Source: Bolinopsis microptera (Eukaryota > Ctenophora > Tentaculata > Lobata > Bolinopsidae). Taken from it: DNA of 64,000 nt. Position numbers and translations under genes: made by a program. The notes under the pieces were generated by a model, which was not told the DNA's origin, did no database searches, and was given only the letters and a program-made list of their open reading frames with translations. The DNA lies in assembly GCF_026151205.1 (NCBI RefSeq), contig NC_087084.1:11001453-11065452 (forward strand), written 5' to 3'. Below are positions 1 through 15,000 of the stretch, one piece after another. Each line of letters starts with the position of its first letter. Position 1 is the first letter of the stretch.

Positions 1-40
1 TGAACTATGACGTCACACCAATAACATCACATCGTCTCAG

Positions 41-3000
41 GAAATTATTCAGATAAAAGGAGTAGAACCTGATGTTTTAGAATTGCTGATTGAGTTCGCC
101 TACACCTCTCAACTGGAGGGTGAGTTTAGGAACCGACCGGAATGGGCTTTTGGCTGCTGGACCGGATTCTGCCGGATATCAATCTATTATCCGGTCAGCC
201 GGATTTTGCCGGACCGGAACCGGTTGTTAGAAGGGCAAATATAAGGCTGCCGGAATGTACCGGATCTTGCCGAAAAATTTAAATTTATAAGTTCTGCATT
301 CCTAAGAGCAATACAACCACACCGATGATGTTTGCTGTTTAGGCCTAGCAGTAGACATAGGTCAAATATCAAATCAACAAGCAGTACGTTGTAGCCAGAG
401 TAAACAAGAAGTAACAAGAGTAGACAAGTTATTATCAGAAATGATATTGATATGCGATTGGCATATTATCCTACCAGACCCCTTAAATCTTAATGCCCTG
501 TTCATTATGAGCCGAAAATATATTTTCGGTTTTTCGAAGTCCGCACCTAGTCAAAATACTTATGATTTTTTAAGGATTTGAGTTAAAATGTGACGAAAAA
601 TATCGATTTCAAGATTTTAGGAATACATTTTTTTGAAGAAATATCCGGCAAAATTGTTTGAAACCGGACCGAAATCGGAACCGGATATCTGGTCGGTTCC
701 TAGGTGAGTTGTTTCCTTTTCGTCATGTTTTCAGGAACTTTACCTACGAATCTTCTAGAAAATACTAGAGAATCTTTTAAATATGTATAATATTGTAGTA
801 GAAATTATACATAGTGCATAAATTCAGTGATCACGTGACCGGTGACCCCGAACCGTTGGTCACGTGACCACCAGGTGGCTACTCAACAATAAGGTTCCAG
901 TTAAAGTTCCCGTACAAAGAACAAATTGCAATTTGCTAAATTAGTTCCTTCCACCTTTTTAAAGTTTACTAATCAGTTAATTGCCTAATCAGTTAATCAG
1001 ATAACTCATAACTGACCACGCCCAACTAACTGACCACGCCCACCCAGTAACGATAGAGAATGTACAAGGTCTCCTGAGCGCTGCCTCCCTCATGCAGTTA
1101 CACTGTGTTATTGAGATTTGTTGTGACTTCCTGGAGAAACAGCTGACCCCTAGTAACGCTATTGGGATCAGGTCTTTTGCAGGTACGCAGAATATGTTGT
1201 ATTAAATAGTATTGAGATTGAAATAGTGAATATACGCAGAATATGTTGAATTAAATAGTATTGAGATTGAAATAGTGAATATACGCAGAATATGTAAAAT
1301 ATAATAGCATTAAAAGTGAAATAGTGAAGATCACGGTTACAGCTTTTGTGGGATGTTTATTATATTAAAAAAATAGTATTATGTTAAATTATGTTATAAT
1401 AATGATAATATGTACATATTATATTAAATACTGATAGTTGGATAATATCCGGTTGGAAGAGAAGGACAAATGAAATAGGAAGTTAGGAATGTAGGCAAAT
1501 GTTTTTTTCATTTGTCCTTGTCTCTTCCAACCGGATATTATCCAACTATCAGTATTTCAATCATGAGACTAATAAACAGCGAACTACTCCGTCATTTGAT
1601 ATTATATTAAATGTTAGCAGCTTGACTCCTTAATTGTTATCATTCCTTCCAATTAAGTCATCAACAGCCAAGCTTCTAGCAGATATAATCAACATTCTGT
1701 AAAAGCTACGCCACCCTTACGTGTGACGTCATGTCATGTGTGACGTCATGTCACGTGTGAAGTCATGTCACGTGTGACGTCATGTCACGTGTGACGTCAT
1801 GTCACTTGTGACGTCATGTCACGTGTGACGTCATGTCACTTGATTTAACCACCGTTAAATCCTTAGAGTTGCACACGTGCGAGGAGCTGCTGATAACTGC
1901 GTCGGACTACGTGCTGGAACACTTTGTGGAAGTGACGTCATCAGAGGAGTTCTTATCTCTAACTCACACTCAGGTATCTACAAAAGATAACATATAGCAT
2001 TGCTTCTATTGTTATCATATTAAAATCAAGCATTAGGCTTAAATAGTATTTTTGGATGAGGTGCAAAGTTTTTGCCAGATCGTACTAAAGATCTACGAAT
2101 TCAACAACCCTTTCATTGTAAACATTAAGACATGTAATATGTTTATTTTGATCAACTTCGTGAATAATATAAACGTTCTTGAAATAGTCATTCTAAAATG
2201 TAGCATTGGTTAATAGGATTATGTTAATTTAATCGTTAATTTTAACGTTTATTAAATACACCTCTAGTCTCGATGCTTATTTGAAGATTTGGTATTTATC
2301 TAACTACGAGACTCCATAAAAAGGTAAAAAAGAAAATTAAAATGAAGAATTATGATTAGCCACTTTAGGAGGCAAGAAGGACACGACAACCAAGTAAAAT
2401 TCAAATTAGACAGTTCTCATTGTAAAAAGGAGTTCATTAAAATGGACTGCTGTTAGTAATATACAGTAATAGTAATATATGCTGTTGTATAATAAAGAAT
2501 GTTATATAAGAATTGATAAAAATCTGAATTTGACGAACCGCCCACGTAAAATGGAGATTACCTCAACTTTATGAATACGAATTATCGGGATTATCTCAAT
2601 AAACTTATTAATAAAAATTAACATTTGAAAACAATATAACATCTTATCCATTTAGGGCATAAACTGTAGTCTTAAAGATATCTTAAATCTAAATTACAAA
2701 AATTCTTATTAAGATGAGGTTCTCATTGTGATTAAAATTCAACTCATCGCTTGACTGTATCTTGGGGAATATATCTAAAGATTTATATATTCATTGATTC
2801 GCCAGGAAGCTTTAAATATCCTGAATTCTCTAAAACTATTTTATTTGTATATCACTTGATTCGAGGAGTTGATCTTCATTTACTTACCAGATTTGGTGTT
2901 GTAGGTACAGCTTACACTTCACATTCTTGAGAAACTCTTTTCTCTGACAAATGTCAGATTCCTGAGGTATGAAGTAGGTATGAAGCGACTGATACTCCTT

Positions 3001-6000
3001 ACCGTGTTCCTCGCCACCGCGATGCTGATGACTCAGTTACCAGAAGACTCCATAACTTTCAACTATACCTTTGCCCTGGACGTGATAAGAGAATACCACG
3101 TTGACTTGATGTTAGTCCCAGCTAAGACTGACTGCGCAGACTTACTGCACGAAGCTATTTTGTTGCGTCATATGAAGAAGATCTTCGGTACGGACAGTCA
3201 AGTGTCTAATGATGTTGATACCATGAGATGTCAGTTCAACGTAGACATATTTTACAGCTACGTATATGACTACAACCTACAGATCAAGAACCTCTTGAAA
3301 AACTCACCATGGTCCTGCGAGCTGGAGCCTAACCTATTGTGTGATGGAACCTCTCACTGTGCTATAGACGAGTGTCACTGCAACCCTCAAACCAACACCT
3401 CTAAATATCCCCCTCCAGGCAACACCTCCGCGTTTTACTTCTACTGTTTTGATGGCTCTGGTTGCATCTCCTCGAACAAGGTGTGTGATGACAGACAACA
3501 GTGTCAGGACGGGTCAGATGAGTGTTTTTGTCAGGGGGTTGTTCAGCTGTCTTGTCCTATGAGCGAGAACAAGATTTGTTTGTCTCCACAAAAGTATTGG
3601 AGTTGGGAGGGGGAGATTGAGTCACTTAATTGCACGGTGGAAATCAAGGCTCCAAATCATGAATCATATAACAACACCAACTTTCAAAATCCAATCGATA
3701 GTTGTTTATATGCACTAAATTATGAAAATTTAGAAAATGGAATACATGACGAACTGTTAGCTGATCTGTTTATAACTAACATCACGACAATCTGTAAAAA
3801 CTATTGTAGCAACGAGACAGGTTTTATTGAAGGGAACTGGGTGTCATACTGTGATTGGATAGTACCGGGGAGATTTACCAATAACTACATGCTAGATTTC
3901 GTGTTTGCCTGTGTAAAAGATAGCCTTCAAAACGACCAAACATTCCACATAAGCAAAATATGTGACGGGACACGTGACTGTAATAACGGAGCAGATGAGT
4001 TGGGGTGTCCTGATAGGTTCTACTGCTCCAACCAGACAGGAACGTGGATAACAGAGGACAAAGTGTGCGATCACGTGAAGGACTGTGCTAACGGAGTAGA
4101 TGAGTGTGAAACGTGCGACTTTGGGAGTTTATCATCCCCCAAATTCCTGATACATTCCAAGGTAATCCTGGTTGTGACCACTGTCATGGGACTGTCCATT
4201 GTCTTGCTGAATCTCTACCAGGGACGGCAGTGTTATCTGGGAAGTCCATCCTCTAAAAAAGGAGATATAGACAGAATCCTGCGACTCCAAATATTCGTTT
4301 ACGATGGTTTAATGGGAGTTTACCTGTGCTGTGTGGTGGTAGCAGCAGTAGTCCTGAGAATAAAGGGAGACTACTGTATCTTAGAGCGGAAGTGGAGGGG
4401 AAGTGAATACTGCTCAGCTCTAGGAGTCCTCTTCTCCTTCTCTTCCCACGGCTCCCTGATGCTGGTTGCGTGTGTGAGTGTCGTCAGGTGCTTCACCTGC
4501 ACTGCACGTATTGGAACCAATGTTAGAAAGAGCAGTGTAGTTGTAGTTTGTGCTGTCATATTCCTGGTGAACACTACACATTCGCTCTTTCCCTTGCTTC
4601 CAGTTGCCTTCGTTCAAGAAGTCTTCAGAACGGAAATCTTCTTTTCAAACATCGAGGAGAACCCCTTTTTTAGCAGGAGTTCAGTGAATGTTTCCCACTT
4701 GGATCTGATGTATCGGAACAAATACCACAGTGAGGCTGATATCTACACATCTCTGACAGGACTCAGAAACGTGACCTCTAAACCGGAAATATTCGACACC
4801 ATGGAGATAAGTTACTATGGTAACACTGGACTCTGTGTACACAACATCTTCAAAGTAAAGGATTCCTACGAGATGTACAAGATGGGTTACTGTGTGGTTC
4901 TGGTGGTACTGCTCACCATCGTCGTGGTTACTTACTCTAGGATTGTTTGGAAGGACAGAAGAATAAAAGCCAATTTAGCGGCAGCAGCTGCAACAGCAGC
5001 AGCAACCCAAGGAACGCCAACAAGGATGACAGCTCCAACGCTCTGACCCTCAAAGTAGCTCTGATGATTGGAACACAACTGGTGGGGTGGATACCCCAGA
5101 TATTTGCTACAGTGTACTTCCAGTACATGTCCTCTACTCCAGTCCCACCTCTAGTGTTTGAAGTGTTTGCTCTGGTGGTGATACCCGTCAATAGTTTCCT
5201 GAACCCTGTCTTTAACAGTGAGCTGTACAGGAATGTGGTGAGGAATGTGGTGGGTTGTGGGTGGGAGAGATGGAGATGGTATGTGAGTAAGGTTACTGGG
5301 AGGAGCCTTGATGGTGAGGCGGTGCAGGTTGGTGAGGCGGTGCAGGATGGTGAGGCGGTGCAGGGTGGTGAGGCGGTGCAGGGTGGTGAGAACACGGATG
5401 CCTCTTAGAGCCGACCTTAACGTTAGACACGTGACTATAACTAGCTACAAGAGCTAGAGATGGAGAAATCACGGAGAATTCTCAAAGTCGGCCTTAATTT
5501 GAACACGTGACTACACAAGATGTTATACATGTACAGATTTCGCAGTTAAAAATAATATTTTTCCCGGCGAGGCGTTATCTTGATAGAAATTCCAACAAAT
5601 TGTGTTGGCAACGATACAAGATTTTACAAGAAATGAAAAATATAACGGCTAATGCTTTTCTTTTACTTCTAGCTCATTTAAGAAAATGCTTTTATTCATA
5701 TTCACTTCACTTTTTAACGAAACGTCTTAAAAATACCTACCAATTTATTTGTTTGTTATACTTTATGACGGTATTATATTTTTTGTTCTTAAAACTTAAT
5801 GTTAGAGAAAATTTAGTTTTGTACTGAAAATCAATTTTAATTTTAATGTTTGTAAAAATCTTTAAAAAAGGCATAATAAATTTGGGCACAGCTGTTATTC
5901 CGTATGAGAGACTGCAGATAGAGTTTTGAAAGTCGTTAAATATTTAAAGCTGAAATGTTTATTGAGTTTAATGATCTTCATTATAACCAAAAGTTACAGT

Positions 6001-9000
6001 GTTTTCACAATTGGAGGAAGAATTAACGCATTATATAAGCTACGACTCTTATCATTTCGCTCGCCCAAAAATTATCATTATCACGGACTCAGGTTTCCAC
6101 GGTTTTGTTTTTGGGCGATTGATATTTGATTAGGGAACGCTAAGCTACCCTGCGCAATATTCTCATCCTAGTCCTCATGGTATATAATATCTCACATGGT
6201 ATTAAAATTTTGTTTAATACATTGGCTACTAAGACTCTAATGAATACAGATAACCAAATACCATGATGTTTCACATTAAAATGTAGAATATTCTTGAAAT
6301 TCAATATACTGATCTTACTGATCAACTAAGTCACAGGTCACAGATCGCTAACAAAATATACTCACTGAATTCTAGTAATGCTGGTAGTTAGAGATGAGTT
6401 CTAGTAATCAGCAACCGATTTCTAGTTCCCATCATTGATTCTTATACTTTAGTAGGTACTGACAGTAACTAGAGGCATTTATTTTAGTACTAATAATAAT
6501 ATGGTATTACTATTAGTATTACTAATATCCTTCAGGTAGGCGAGCTGATTGATAGAGATGATATCAACATTCCTAGCGAAGAACACGTCTACGAAGCAGT
6601 TATCAGGTAAGAGAGACAAAGAGAAAGAAAGAGAGGGCGAGAAAGGGATATAAACTAAAGATATACAGAAGTATGGAGTTAGAGAGGGTAGGAATAAGAT
6701 AGGTATGCACTATGCAGACGTATGAATGAGAGGAGATATAGGAACCAGCCTTGGAGACAGCTCAGTTTATTGAAAAATACAGATATTGTATCATTGTTAT
6801 TGGGGCATGTTTAGAGATGCATGTTGACTGTGGTAGGAGTGTCACGAGGTGTGACGTCATACCACGAAGTGTGACGTCATACCACGAGATGTAACGTTTC
6901 TCCCCCAGGTGGGTGGAACAGGGAGAGAGGTTTGAACAGGACAGAACTCAGTACCTCCCAGAACTCTTAAACTCAGTCAGACTTCCTCTTCTCAGTACTG
7001 TTTACCTTGTAGACAAGGTTAGTTTGTCACCATTCTCGTCACACTATGTCACCTGGTGCTATGTGACGTCACGTGGTGCTATGTGACGTCACGTGGTGCT
7101 ATGTGACGTCACGTGGTGCTATGTGACGTCACGTGGTGCTATGTGACGTCACGTGGTGCTATGTGACGTCACGTGGTGCTATGTGACGTCACGTGGTGCT
7201 ATGTGACGTCACGTGGTGCTATGTGACGTCACGTGGTTCTATGTGACGTCACGTGGTGCTATGTGACGTCAAGTGACGTTTTCTCACTCCTTTATTGTAC
7301 CATGATAAAAGTTGTGAGGCTTGAAAGTAATTTTCTCATAAAAGTTGTACTTAAGGGGGGGACAATGGATATTTTTTTGTGAAACTTGATTTCGAGATAG
7401 CAGTTGACCAACAAACTAGGACCAGTGACCAAACTTTTGAGGGGGTCCCGGACCCCAACCGCCAAACGGTGCCCGCGGGGCAGCCACACCCATATTTGGT
7501 CAAATTAGGCCCAATTTAGCCAAATACCCTGAACATGCCCAAAACCCAGATTTTAGGTGCTCTTCTTGTAGCTAGTGGTCTCCTGAACTCGTATATGAAA
7601 TTTCATCAAGATTGGACAAAAAATGACTGAGTTATGGGCCAAAAACCATATGCCCATATTTGGGCATACGCACCAAATTTGGTAGATTTCGTCCCATAAA
7701 TTGAGCAAATATCAATATTTTTGAATGAAACTTACTTTATAAGAAAGGTAAGCCTAAACTACATATTCTCTGTAAGTTATAGCTTTATGTTTGTTTAAAT
7801 GTGGATACTAAGGCGAAAAAACCACAAAAAATGAACTAAATTGCCCGTATCTTGGTTCGCGATATTCGCGGAATTGATCTCATTAAAATTGTAACAACTC
7901 AATCAGTTTTCAAAATTTTTGCATGAAATTTTCGGAATCGACTCGAAATCGCATTTCCACCTTATTTTGAGAACAGATGTTTGATTTAGGCCTCCAAAAA
8001 ATTTGGCGGCCAAATTCTGAATTTTTCCGGGAAAATTTTGGAATTTGGCCGCCAAATTTTTTTGGAGGCCTAAATCAAAAATCTGTTCTCAAAATAAAGT
8101 GGAAATGCGATTTTGAGTCGATTCCGAAAATTTCATGCAAAAATTTTGAAAACTGATTGAGTTGTTACAATTTTAATGAGATCAATTCCGCGAATATCGC
8201 GAACCAAGATACCGGCAATTTAGTTCATTTTTTGTGGTTTTTTCGCCTTAGTATCCACATTTAAACAAATACAAAGCTATAACTTACAGAGAATATGTAG
8301 TTTAGGCTTACCTTTCTTATAAAGTAAGTTTCATTCAAAAATATTGATATTTGCCCAATTTATGGGACGAAATCTACCAAATTTGGTGCGTATGCCCAAA
8401 TATGGGCATATGGTTTTTGGCCCATAACTCAGTCATTTTTTGTCCAATCTTGATGAAATTTCATCTACGAGTTCAGGATACCACTAGCTACAAGAAGAGC
8501 ACCTAAAATCTGGGTTTTGGGCATGTTCAGGGTATTTGGCTAAATTGGGCCTAATTTGGACCAAATATGGGCGTGGCTGCCCCGCGGGCACCGTTTGGCG
8601 GTTGGGGTCCGGGACCCCCTCAAAAGTTCGGTCACTGGTCCTAGTTTGTTGGTCAACTGCTATCTCGAAATCAACTTTCACAAAAAAATATCCATTGTCC
8701 CCCCCCCCCTTAAAAGGTTAATTTCAATAAAATTTGTTGAAGAAATCGATACTGTGCTGATCATGTGACCTCTTTCCCACTGCCTCACATATGACTGTAT
8801 GCAGGTGTCAAAAGAGAACCTGGTCCGGAACAACCCCTCCTGTATGGAGCTACTGGACGAGGCTAAGAACTTTCACTTGTTACCTGGCAGACGACCAAAA
8901 CTTCACAGCAGTAGAACTGAGCCAAGGAAGAGCACTGCAGGTATGTGTAAAGTAATGTCACGTGATTAACAGTACAGCCGTTTACCTTATCTATTTATCA

Positions 9001-12000
9001 GTACAGCCGTTTACCTTATCTATTTCGCATCGTCAGTACAGCCGTTTACCTTATCTATTTCGCATCGTTATTTCGTGCTCGTCTAGCTAGCTCGCTTTCT
9101 CTGTATAGCCCGGATTATGAACTCCTCGGAGGACTCAGTGACTGGGGATGGCGATGGGGCCGCCGTTCCACTTCGTCGTGATAGTTTTGTTTTAGTTGAT
9201 TCAAACGTGAGCAATCTTCCCGACTTTGAGGGTGGGTCATCCGACAGTTTTTGTAGCGCTGTACCTGCAAACCCTGTCATCACCACACCCTCCTCGCTGC
9301 CTCATGGAGAGGTAGCACCATTCCAAAGTAAGTCACTCTCTTCTACACCAGTACGCAAACGTTTTTTAAGTACATCCACATCTGATTCGCATACATCCAC
9401 GTCAGATTTGCATACTTCTGCTGATGTTTCGACCTATACAACGCTGCCGTACTTCACATTCAGTGCACAAACTTGCATTGAACTGCTGGAGCAAGGCTTG
9501 TTAACGGAGAAACAATTACTTAGGGAATATGACTACCTTAGCTGGCGAGGATGTAAGATTAGCTCTTTTAAACCTCGGCCTGACAAATCGATGTCTGGCA
9601 AACTAGTTGATGAAATGAAGCAAATATTTAATAAAATCCCAAAATTTGATAGACACTGCTGCTTCCTACGGTTTCACACAGGTTATATCCCGACCAACTC
9701 GCATAACTGACCACAGTGCCACCTTGATTGATCATGTATTTACCAACAAAGTTGAAAAAATTATAAGCTCTAGTGTATTGGCACTCGACTTATCTGATCA
9801 TTTGGGTACATATGTACGCCTTTCCCTCGCTCCATCTTTCGACCGAGCTGCACGAACTTTTAAACCCATACTTGGACAATGTTGAATGTCTCAGACCAAT
9901 AAAAAACATGAATATAGGATGTTTAATGAGGCCGATAACGAAAAATTTATAAGGTTGATACATGATGAATCATGGGAGCTTGATGGTTTATGTGCAGAAA
10001 CGCGTTACGAAACATTTTGTGAAATTTACACCGACCATCACAACACCGCCTACCCTCTAAACACTAGACGAACTCGCAGAAAACACGAAAGGGTTGACCC
10101 TAAGCCTTGGATCATACCATGGCTTGAGGACTCCTTTAATCGTAAAAATTTACTTTATTTAGATTATGTTAAAGAACCCAATATTCAGAACAAAACCAAG
10201 TATGATAAAATGAAAAAATTCTGCGAAAAGCACAAGAATAATGCAAAACGCAGGTATTACAAAAAGTATTTCGATGAGCACAGCGATAACTCTCCTAAGC
10301 AATGGCAGATGATCAACAGTGTTCTCGATAGAACCAAAAAGAATACTGGAATCAATAAACTCGTAGACGAAAACGGCAACGTGGCTTCTAACTCGTCAGA
10401 AATAGCAGAGAAATTCAATGATTACTTTTCTAACATCACGAGTGATCTCAAGGCGAAAATTGAAATTCAAGATGACGACAGAAGCTACGAGGCCTTCTTA
10501 AACGATCCCGTCCCCCTCTCTATCTTCATTAGACCAGCTAGTAACTCGGAAATTTATGATATTGTCAAAAAGTTAAAAAACAAAAGCACCAAAGATACTA
10601 AAATCAGTGCACTCAAACTAGCATCTGAAGATGTTAAATTTGTTAATGCACTTACTCACTTACTGGAACAATCTCACAGTCGCTGGAAGAGGGAGTGTTC
10701 CCACAGGCACTTAAAGTTGCTAGAGTTGTTCCTATACACAAAAACAGCAGTCTCTAATTATCGCCCAATCTCATTACTGGCAGCTTTTTCCAAAATTTAC
10801 GAAAAAGTTATGCATGCCAGACTTGTAGAATTCTTGAATCAAAATTTAGGTTTATATGAACGACAGTATGGATTTAGGGCAGGTAGATCTTGTGAACATG
10901 CACTTCTGGATGCGCAAAATACCCTCATCAGCTCATTACATAAAAAGCAAATTTATCTTCTACTCATAGATTTTTCAAAGGCTTTTGACATGGTAGATCA
11001 CAAGATACTTCTACACAGGCTTAATTATTACGCTATAAGAGGCATCGCTAATAAATGGTTTAAGTCATACCTTACGAATAGAAAACAATATGTTAGTATT
11101 AATGGCGCTGACTCCTCGTGCAGGGATATGGAGTATGGAGTACCACAAGGTAGCATCCTAGGTCCTCTACTCTTTGTCCTATACATTAATGACTTACCTG
11201 GCATAAGCACTCTAGCAAAGTTTATCTTATATGCAGATGATGCCAACATTATTATATCAGGTAACAACATATATGAGATTGAAGATCATTTGAACCTGCT
11301 GTCCCAATCTTTGGTAGAATGGGTTGATGTCAATGGATTACTTATTAATCTCAAAAAAACAAATTATATGATATTTTCCCGACAGAAGATACCTAATCTC
11401 TCCCCAGTTATCATAAACAACGTAAATATCTTGCGCTTGAACGAAGCTAAGTTCTTAGGTGTGATTGTTGATGAAAAATTAACTTGGTCATCTCACATAA
11501 AAGCTCTAAAGTGTAAAATGGCCCGATATGTTGGCATATTGTACAAAATCAAATCATACATTCCCTTAGAAGTTAGAATTCAAATCTACCACAGTTTTAT
11601 TCAATCACACCTAAACTACTGTTCCCTGGTCTGGGGTTTTACGTCCAAGACCAAAATTGAGTGTTTATTCCGTCAACAAAAGAAAGGTATCAGAGCCGTT
11701 ATGCCAGGATGGGACACCTCCTACTGGTACCAAATCCTTTTTCAGCAACTACTCGATCCTAACCATACACAGCATAATTTTATCTAATTCAATAATTTTC
11801 ATGAATAAAATTTTCTATTTCCCTAATCAGCTCCCTCCTCCCGTAGCAAAAACTATTCACGAAAATGTGCCGACTCGTAACTCGGGAGTTATCACTGAAG
11901 CTAGCTATGATTGGTTCAATGACTACAATACTGCCACATATAGAAATTCAATATTCTACAACGGCCCACTCCTATTTGTAGACGCATCAATAGACGAAGC

Positions 12001-15000
12001 ATTCAATTCAGTGTCATGCCAATCGCTGAAGGCGTTCAAATCACAATGTAAGAAAACAATACTGAAGCTGCAGAAGGGGGATGATTGTGTAAATGAGTGG
12101 TTCACGAGTAAATTTCTCACCACGAAATCAGTGGCCTCCGTAGGTCCAAAAGAAACAGAAATTCCTAACTGTTTTTGCTGCTAATTGGGGCTAAATCCAA
12201 CGTCCAGAATTAAGTTTAAATTTGTTTTCTATCATTTTTATACCAAACCAAATGAATGTTATGTTTATAATCTGTAAATCTTTAAAGAGAATCTGTTTGT
12301 CGTACAGTGAAATAAATTTTGAAACTCAATCTCAAACCCATTTGTAAACATGATTTTACTTGACGTATTTTCCATTATTTGCAGTTTGTTGCGATTTTAT
12401 CACATTTGTCGTCTGTTTATTTTTCTATTTAGTTATGATATATTTTCTTATTTTCTAGTAGTTATGTTTTCAGGAGTGCCCATTGGGGTCTTTAATTTTA
12501 ACTTATTATGATTGTAATCAATAAATTAGTCCATTAGAGACGACCCCCTTACGAGGGGCTTTCAATCAATCATTAATAGTTATATCACGTGATTAATAGT
12601 GACATAACGTGACTAGGTATGATGTCACGTGAGTAAGTATGACGTCACATAATGTTACAATTTACCAGGTGTGCTGTACTGTGTTGGGGGGCATGAGAGT
12701 TCAAGTAATGTTACTAGTAGTGTCGAGTGTTTCAGTCTTCGTAAAAACGAGTGGTCTCTTGTGGCGCCCATGACAAAGGTAAACAAAGCTTCTTACTTAT
12801 CAACAATATTATCCTTAATAGCTAGACTAATACGTGAATATAATTATATTAATTGGATACAAATGTTTTGGGGCACTTAGATGAATCCCTGATTTGAGTA
12901 CAATACAGTGAGACAAGGTTTACTTCTTCCTCAATTCATAAAAGCACATACTACTGCACGATTCCACAATAACGCATAATACCACAAGGCGCGCACGCGT
13001 ATGGGAGTAGCAGTGCTGGATAACAAGATGTACGCTATGGGGGGTACTACAGGAGGGATGACACTGAACAGTGTGGAGTGCTATGATCCGGTACAGAACA
13101 AGTGGACTAATGTTACTCCTATGAGGATACACAGATCTGGTGTTGGTTAGTTGATATCTGATCTTATTGTTATTTGTACTGAAAAATGAATGTGAAGTTT
13201 TCAATTGGAGTGATGTCACACTCCACGTGATATGACGGCACACACCACGTGACATGACGTCACACACCACATGACATGACGTCACTGTTTCAGGGGCGGC
13301 AGTGTTAGGAGGGAGGATATTTGCAGTAGGAGGAGATGACGGAGTTACACATCTCAACTCAGCGGAGTGTTACGACGCGCAATTAAACGAGTGGGGCGAA
13401 GTGGTGAGTGCTAAACGTGGGGCCAAATAGTATTTTCAGAGGGGGTTATACAATTCACACATGATTCCAACCTGCTTGCTACAGAGAAACAGTTAATACA
13501 ATGAACTAATGATACACAAGTTCCTAACAGTACGAACTCCCAGGTGCGGCCGATGGGTACGCGGCGTTGTTTCCCAGGCGTAGTTTCATACAGCGGCTGG
13601 TTATACGTAGCCGGTGGTACAGACGGCGTGCGCGTACTGAACAGTGTCGAGCGCTACCACCCTCACAGCGCTAAATGGAGTCCCGTAGCTCCTATGGTTG
13701 ATAATAGACAGGTTAGTTTTAATCTAGATTTGGAATGATGAGAGTGCTAACTCCAGTAATCGGTCAAAATCGTTAAACCTTCGTTAAAAATGACCGACAT
13801 AGACATAATCTAATTGTACGTAATCGCTTCGAAATGCGTAATTTTTCATAATCATAAGTCAATTCTTACGATTAATCAAATCGAGTAGACTAGTAATGTA
13901 AATTCTTGAAAACGATATGTCACAAAATGTGAAATAAATTGACTGAAAATCCTAGAAACAACCTTATTGTCATGTTACCCAGTTACCATGACAGTTAACT
14001 TACACTTTTCTCAGGGTTTTGGGCTCTGTGTGTTACATGGACGAATATACGCAGTTGGTGGTCATGGTACAGCAACACCCATAGACAAAGTGGAGGCATA
14101 TGATCCGCGAGTGTAAGTAACAAAAGAAGATAGTTTTTAGGGAAATTGCAATTACTGGGTCATATCTGCTGTTTGTTCAACTCGTTGTCAATAGAGTCTT
14201 CGGGGATTTAGAGAGCACGTTTCCTTGATTTGTGTATGCGATTTGTATGCGATTTCACCCCTGTATGCGATTTGTGTTCCGGGGTAGGTGGCCCATGTTT
14301 TAGTATAAAAATGGGTACTGCCTATCCCAAACCATCATAAAAACCAAGTTTCGACCTCGCAAACCACTCAGGCCACTCCCAGGGGCCACGCCCATCCCAA
14401 AATAGCTCAAATCCAGGTCAAATCCCATACAAATCTAGACTGAGAATCTTTACCCCTGTATGTGATTTATGTTCCGGGGTAGGTGGCCCATGTTTTAGTA
14501 TAAAAATGGGTACTGCCTATCCCAAACCATCATAAAAATCAAGTTTCGACCTCCCAACCCACTCAGGCCACTCCCAGGGGCCACGCCCATCCCAAAATAG
14601 CTGAAATCCTGGTAAAATCAAGATTGAAAATCTTTACCCCCGTATGCGATTTATGTTCCAGGGTAGGTGGCCCATGTTTTAGTATAAAAATGGGTACTGC
14701 CTATCCCAAACCATCATAAAAATCAAGTTTCGACCTCCCAACCCACTCAGGCCACTCCCAGGGGCCACGCCCATCCCAAAATAGCTGAAATCCTGGTAAA
14801 ATCAAGATTGAAAATCTTTACCCCCGTATGCGATTTATGTTCCGGGGTAGGTGGCCCATGTTTTAGTATAAAAATGGGTACTGCCTATCCCAAACCATCA
14901 TAAAAATCAAGTTTCGACCTCCCAACCCACTCAGGCCACTCCCAGGGGCCACGCCCATCCCAAAATAGCTGAAATCCTGGTAAAATCAAGATTGAAAATC

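Larger units (their letters stand above)
8970..12574 (+). mobile_element. Decayed non-LTR retrotransposon (CR1/L2/Jockey-like)
   Basis: The 5' end has three tandem copies of a promoter-like segment beginning CAGTACAGCCG (8970, 8999, 9033). ORF1-like and endonuclease remnants are followed by a reverse transcriptase and a 3' UTR. The 3' end has a small hairpin (GACCCCCTTACGAGGGGC) and a CAATCAATC tail, resembling CR1/L2-type 3' ends. Same strand as KLHL and inside its intron 8941-12668. Clear target duplications were not identified. The element is non-functional because its reading frames are broken several times. Confidence 0.85.

Noticed and set aside
7292..8768. Several 60-70-codon frames in the palindrome
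   Set aside because: They occur as mirror pairs on the two arms and have no domain features.
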